Positions 60,511 to 64,000 of a stretch of 64,000 bases of DNA are shown in pieces. The stretch comes from Ruminococcus sp. (GTDB lineage Bacteria > Bacillota_A > Clostridia > Oscillospirales > Ruminococcaceae). Below the pieces are notes generated by a model that worked only from the letters and a program-made list of their open reading frames with translations, searched no databases and was not told the origin of the DNA. The stretch is taken from positions 43,537-107,536 of the forward strand of contig NZ_JAEEMU010000044.1 in NCBI RefSeq assembly GCF_016283395.1. Direction: 5' to 3'. The translations under genes and the position numbers were made by a program. The stretch's first letter is position 1, and each line of letters starts with the position of its first letter.

Positions 60511-61620
60511 ATGGATGAAAAGAATGAAAATGTCATGTATTGCTCTCACTGTGGAGCTATTATCGACGAAGATGAGGATTATGAGACTATTGATGGAGAG
60601 ATTGTCTGCACAGACTGTGTGGAACAGCATACTACTACCTGTGACAGATGCGGTGCTATAATCTGGACAAATGAAAGCTACGGAGATGATTACACCACTC
60701 TCTGCAGCCACTGTTATCACAATCACTACACTCGTTGCAGCTGCTGCGATGCGCTATTACACGAAGACGATGCCTATCACTTGGACGGATATGACTACTG
60801 CTCGGAATGCTACCACGATGAAGTCGATAAGAACCGCTCTATCCATGATTACGGTTACAAGCCTGAGCCTATCTTTTACGGTGATTCCAAGCGGTATTTC
60901 GGCGTAGAACTGGAGATTGACGGAGCAGGCAAGGACAGTGACAATGCCGACGAATTGCTTGTTATTGCCAACAGAGATCAAGAACACATATACATCAAAG
61001 GTGACGGCTCATTGGACGATGGTATGGAGCTTGTAACTCACCCCATGAGCCTTGATTTTCATAAGCAGTTTCAGTGGGAAGATATCATGAAAAAGGCTAT
61101 ATACTTGGGATATCGCTCACATCAGACAAGCACCTGTGGACTTCACGTCCATGTCAATCGCTCCTGTCTAGGCGATAGTCGTGAAGAGCAGGATGAGGTT
61201 ATAGCACGTATCTTGTACTTTATCGAACATCACTGGAACGAGATGCTTAAGTTCAGTCGCCGCAGTGAGTACAGTATGAACAGGTGGGCTGCGCGATATG
61301 GCTTTGAGAAGACAGGTCGTGAGATCCTCGATAAAGCTAAGAAAGGAAATAATGGCAGATATGCAGCTGTGAACCTCATGAACTACACAACTATAGAATT
61401 CCGCCTGTTCAGAGGCACGCTCAAGTATAACACTCTTATTGCAGCGCTTGAGCTTGTAAACGCTATCTGCGATCTCGCTATCAGCCTTACTGATGAAGGC
61501 ATAGCACAAATGTCATGGTCAGAATTCGTAGATACAGTGAAAGAGCCGGAGCTTATCCAGTACCTAAAGGAACGTCGGCTCTATATCAACGAAGAAATCG
61601 AAACACAGGAGGATATGTAA
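60511..61620 (+). CDS. Amidoligase-family protein with six-CxxC zinc-ribbon N-terminus
   Basis: In this 369-residue protein residues 1-100 contain six CxxC pairs (11/14, 33/36, 44/47, 65/68, 76/79, 97/100), forming about three treble-clef or ribbon zinc sites. Residues 128-310 match the putative amidoligase family (glutamine-synthetase-like fold): FGVELEIDG (130-138), CGLHVHVNRS (210-219) and TIEFRLFRGTL (295-305), which supply the acidic and His metal/ATP ligands. Such enzymes are proposed to join carboxyl and amino groups in peptides, proteins or metabolites. A class II glutamine amidotransferase follows after one tiny gene, a pairing known for this family. RBS GGAGG is present. Confidence 0.85.
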   Translation: MDEKNENVMYCSHCGAIIDEDEDYETIDGEIVCTDCVEQHTTTCDRCGAIIWTNESYGDDYTTLCSHCYHNHYTRCSCCDALLHEDDAYHLDGYDYCSECYHDEVDKNRSIHDYGYKPEPIFYGDSKRYFGVELEIDGAGKDSDNADELLVIANRDQEHIYIKGDGSLDDGMELVTHPMSLDFHKQFQWEDIMKKAIYLGYRSHQTSTCGLHVHVNRSCLGDSREEQDEVIARILYFIEHHWNEMLKFSRRSEYSMNRWAARYGFEKTGREILDKAKKGNNGRYAAVNLMNYTTIEFRLFRGTLKYNTLIAALELVNAICDLAISLTDEGIAQMSWSEFVDTVKEPELIQYLKERRLYINEEIETQEDM

Positions 61621-61621
61621 A

Positions 61622-61771
61622 ATGGGCTTATTATCAGATTTATTTGGTATGGACGAAGATACCGAGAAAGATATAAAGGACGTGCTAAAGACGGTCGGTG
61701 TTATCGCTACAATACTTTTTGCAGGCGGTGCTATTGACGGTATCGGCTGTAACGACGATAAGGAGGAATGA
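61622..61771 (+). CDS. 49-residue membrane protein between amidoligase and amidotransferase
   Basis: The ATG lies one base after the amidoligase stop, with GGAGG upstream. The product MGLLSDLFGMDEDTEKDIKD... continues into one hydrophobic helix (about 24-41) and ends CNDDKEE. Its terminal codons contain the AAGGAGG of the next gene. No family is recognised. Its conserved-looking position suggests it is a real operon member, perhaps a membrane anchor or the substrate peptide of the modifying enzymes; that is speculation. Confidence 0.7.
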   Translation: MGLLSDLFGMDEDTEKDIKDVLKTVGVIATILFAGGAIDGIGCNDDKEE

Positions 61772-61774
61772 AGT

Positions 61775-62749
61775 ATGTGCGCATTATTCGGATGGCTCGA
61801 TTATAAAGGAATCGTTCCGTATAGGGTACTCAAGAAGCTTACCCAGGCTCTTGCTAATGCCGCTGAGGAGAGAGGCACAGATGCTGCAGGCATAAGCTAT
61901 ATCCACGATAATAAGGTCACTATATTCAAGCGACCTAAGCCAGCTCATAAACTGCACTTCAACGCTCCTGCCGAAACGAAAGCTGTTATGGGACATACGC
62001 GGTTAGCTACCCAGGGCGATAAGAAGCAAAATTACAATAACCATCCCTTCGCAGGTCATGCAGATAAGGAGTTTGCCTTTGCACATAATGGCGTACTCTG
62101 GAACGACAGAGATCTGCGCAAGGACGGAGTAATTCCCAATACATACATAGATACAGACAGCTACATCGGTGTTCAGCTCATAGAGAAACAGGGAAAGCTC
62201 GACTTCGACGGCTTAAAATACATGGCCGAGACCGTTGAGGGGAACTTCTGCTTCACCGTACTGGATCAGAATAATAGCTTATACATTATAAAGGGCAGCA
62301 ATCCTATGTACCTGCTCCATTTCGAGACAATAGGTCTGTATGTATACGCAAGTACTGAAAGCATTATGAAGAAAGCTTTGAAGCAGTTGGGGTTGCACAA
62401 GTTCGAGAGCAAGCGTATTGATACAGAAGAAGGAGATATACTCCGCATTGACAAAAGCGGTAAAATCACACGCTCACGGTATGAACCTAAGATATATCGC
62501 TCCAAGTACATGAGCTGGTATGATGATGACCTCTCTTCTTATTATAATATGCATGAAGAAATATTGCTGGCATACTGTGGCTGCTATGGTGTGGACAGTA
62601 CAGATGTGGAGCTTTTGCTGGAGTATGGTTATACCTGTGATGAGATTGAAGATATGCTCGCAGATCATATTCTGCTCCGAGAAGCACTCAGGGATGTAAA
62701 GTATATGTGCGGTGAAGATGTTTATGAGAGTTACTGCGGAGCTTTTTAA
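61775..62749 (+). CDS. Class II glutamine amidotransferase
   Basis: The 324-residue protein has Cys2 as N-terminal nucleophile (MCALFGWLDY) and the full GATase II set: EERGTDAAG (about 31-39), GHTRLATQG (about 73-81), NNHPF and AHNGVLWN (about 103-110). It should hydrolyse glutamine to supply ammonia. It lacks the synthase domains of GlmS, PurF or AsnB. A C-terminal part of about 90 residues is specific to this type. Linked to an amidoligase-family enzyme, it probably feeds ammonia for amide formation or acts on the amidoligase product. It starts 4 bases after the 49-residue gene. Confidence 0.9.
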   Translation: MCALFGWLDYKGIVPYRVLKKLTQALANAAEERGTDAAGISYIHDNKVTIFKRPKPAHKLHFNAPAETKAVMGHTRLATQGDKKQNYNNHPFAGHADKEFAFAHNGVLWNDRDLRKDGVIPNTYIDTDSYIGVQLIEKQGKLDFDGLKYMAETVEGNFCFTVLDQNNSLYIIKGSNPMYLLHFETIGLYVYASTESIMKKALKQLGLHKFESKRIDTEEGDILRIDKSGKITRSRYEPKIYRSKYMSWYDDDLSSYYNMHEEILLAYCGCYGVDSTDVELLLEYGYTCDEIEDMLADHILLREALRDVKYMCGEDVYESYCGAF

Positions 62750-62873
62750 GTCCAAAATAGTTACTTTATTGCACACCTTGAAAACAGGCAAAAAAGTGTA
62801 CATAAAAGTCCTGTTTTGACTTTATGGACGTCCACAAAGTAACAACCACATTTATGGACAAATTGGAGGTAAT

Positions 62874-63002
62874 ATGGATAACAGAATCTACGGTTATGCC
62901 CGGGTATCTACCCGGGAACAGAATGAAGACAGGCAGCTTGAAGCTCTTATTAAGTTTGGCGTTCCTGAGCAGAATATTATTATAAAATACTCTTTTAAGT
63001 AA
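62874..63002 (+). pseudogene. Truncated serine recombinase remnant
   Basis: After GGAGG the frame gives MDNRIYGYARVSTREQNED and continues to VPEQNIIIKYSFK before a stop. That is 42 residues, about a fifth of a normal small serine recombinase. The start and the preceding 100 bases match the copy at 50894. Downstream, 63003-63168 shows no further recombinase sequence or other gene. Confidence 0.82.
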
Positions 63003-63168
63003 TATTCACTCATTTATTTCCCAAATCTTCTTAATAGATACTTTGGGAGGTTCAGGTTTCAGCATTAAACATTCGTAGTATCTGAACATATCCCCAATCA
63101 AAGGCCTACAAACCTGATATCTGGTTCTACTACAGATTATTATCTCCTACTATTTATTATGTTAGGCT

Positions 63169-64000
63169 TCAATTCTGCACAGGTGTAAAGCCATGCGCGA
63201 TTAATACATTTATATTTTTTTTCTTGTACCTCTCAAGTTCTTCTGAGAATACTTGTTTAAGTTTTGGAGTATTAAGTATTGTCTCGCAGATTCCTTTTTG
63301 CTGTTTACGATTATCTCTGAATTTCTTTTTAAAATCCTCGATATTTGCAGCATCGCCAAGACCACGCCTACCATGTTCTATTGCATCAACATACATAGCA
63401 AGGTCTCGTTCCGTATATTTGCTTGTATCAGCGGTATAATTTTCTTTTATAAGCAACAATCCATTGCCGTCTTTACACGTAATTTTTCTAAAATCATTAA
63501 TATCCGTGCTTAATTTCACATCACGCCTTAATGAATAACAATATTCGATATACTCTTTATTATCCTTGATTTTTTCCATTATAGGAAGAACCACATCTTT
63601 GATGACATCGCAGGTATTATTTAAGGCTCTGAGTAAGATTCCTGAATCAGAAGTACTGCAAAGACAATGTCCAATACGTTTGTCAAATTCACTTTTTCGC
63701 ACTTCGGGATCACTAAAGAAATTCTTATTAATATCCCATAGTTTGCATTCAAAATCGATTACATTATCAATGGTTTCGTTTCTCGGCTTGATACCAAGCT
63801 CTCTATAATAATCACTATTATAGAGACCTTGAATGCAATATAACGAACATGTTGGTTCGTCCAGAAAGATAAGTTCCGGATTATACAGAGAAAGTATTCC
63901 CAACATCATTTCAACATTTTTATATCCTGTTTTGTATGCTGATAATGTGCGATACGTTATGACATTAATTATACCGTCACCTATAATCCTTACATAACAC
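63169..64000 (-). CDS. AAA/ABC-type ATPase-like protein (5' end outside window)
   Basis: The frame is open from the right edge to a stop at 63169 (about 276 visible residues). Residues before the first in-window ATG (63909) are in frame and look coding (GDGIINVITYRTLSAYKTGYKNVEMM), so that ATG is probably internal. A Walker B-like LELIF-type strand NPELIFLDEPT is visible. The Walker A would be outside the window. The remaining 230 residues are charged and helical and match no family I know. ATPases of this kind on mobile elements are often defence or abortive-infection proteins, but that is only a suggestion. Confidence 0.6.
   Translation of the reverse strand, partial: CYVRIIGDGIINVITYRTLSAYKTGYKNVEMMLGILSLYNPELIFLDEPTCSLYCIQGLYNSDYYRELGIKPRNETIDNVIDFECKLWDINKNFFSDPEVRKSEFDKRIGHCLCSTSDSGILLRALNNTCDVIKDVVLPIMEKIKDNKEYIEYCYSLRRDVKLSTDINDFRKITCKDGNGLLLIKENYTADTSKYTERDLAMYVDAIEHGRRGLGDAANIEDFKKKFRDNRKQQKGICETILNTPKLKQVFSEELERYKKKNINVLIAHGFTPVQN

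Overview
The window looks like chromosomal DNA of a fibre-degrading gut or rumen Firmicute, most likely a cellulosome-forming Ruminococcus close to R. flavefaciens. The base composition is moderate to AT-rich. Five large secreted proteins carry dockerin modules: a GH9 protein, a BspA-type leucine-rich-repeat protein, a GH43 protein, an unknown modular protein, and a CE3-dockerin-CE15 esterase. Thr-rich linkers, an LPXTG-anchored protease and strong AAGGAGG ribosome binding sites fit the same assignment. No rRNA, complete tRNA or CRISPR array was seen.

Left part (1-16.9 kb): a PAS/GGDEF/EAL protein runs off the left edge. It is followed by a response regulator - ABC transporter - histidine kinase operon with four phased TTAAC boxes in front of the transporter promoter. 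Next come a GH9-dockerin protein whose catalytic residues appear to be replaced, a ChvE-MmsA-MmsB monosaccharide importer behind a strong promoter and a long palindrome, a second diguanylate cyclase, and a VbhA/Fic-like toxin-antitoxin pair.

Cellulosomal and surface region (17-41.3 kb): this holds the dockerin LRR protein, the GH43 protein, and two separate 'ECF sigma factor - membrane anti-sigma - secreted effector' loci. In the first, the extracellular domain of the anti-sigma factor is homologous to a module of the dockerin protein made from the same operon. In the second, the effector is a 1658-residue LPXTG-anchored subtilase. These loci resemble the SigI/RsgI logic of clostridial cellulosomes but use ECF sigma factors. 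They are the most interesting candidate for an undescribed regulatory system here. The CE3-CE15 esterase lies between them.

Right part (41.4-64 kb): an Rrf2 regulator; a divergent CODH (CooS) with a His-rich N-terminus, two small membrane proteins and an upstream NitT/TauT-type ABC transporter led by a putative attenuator RNA; a secreted transglutaminase-like LRR protein; and a TetR-controlled cluster of two ABC exporter-fold half-transporters plus an ECF-type importer. From about 58.97 kb a decaying integrative element begins. It has a tRNA 3'-end att remnant, a truncated integrase, a DUF960 gene, and a zinc-ribbon amidoligase with a class II glutamine amidotransferase, followed by a recombinase remnant and a partial AAA-type ATPase at the right edge. 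A second recombinase remnant lies at 50.9 kb.
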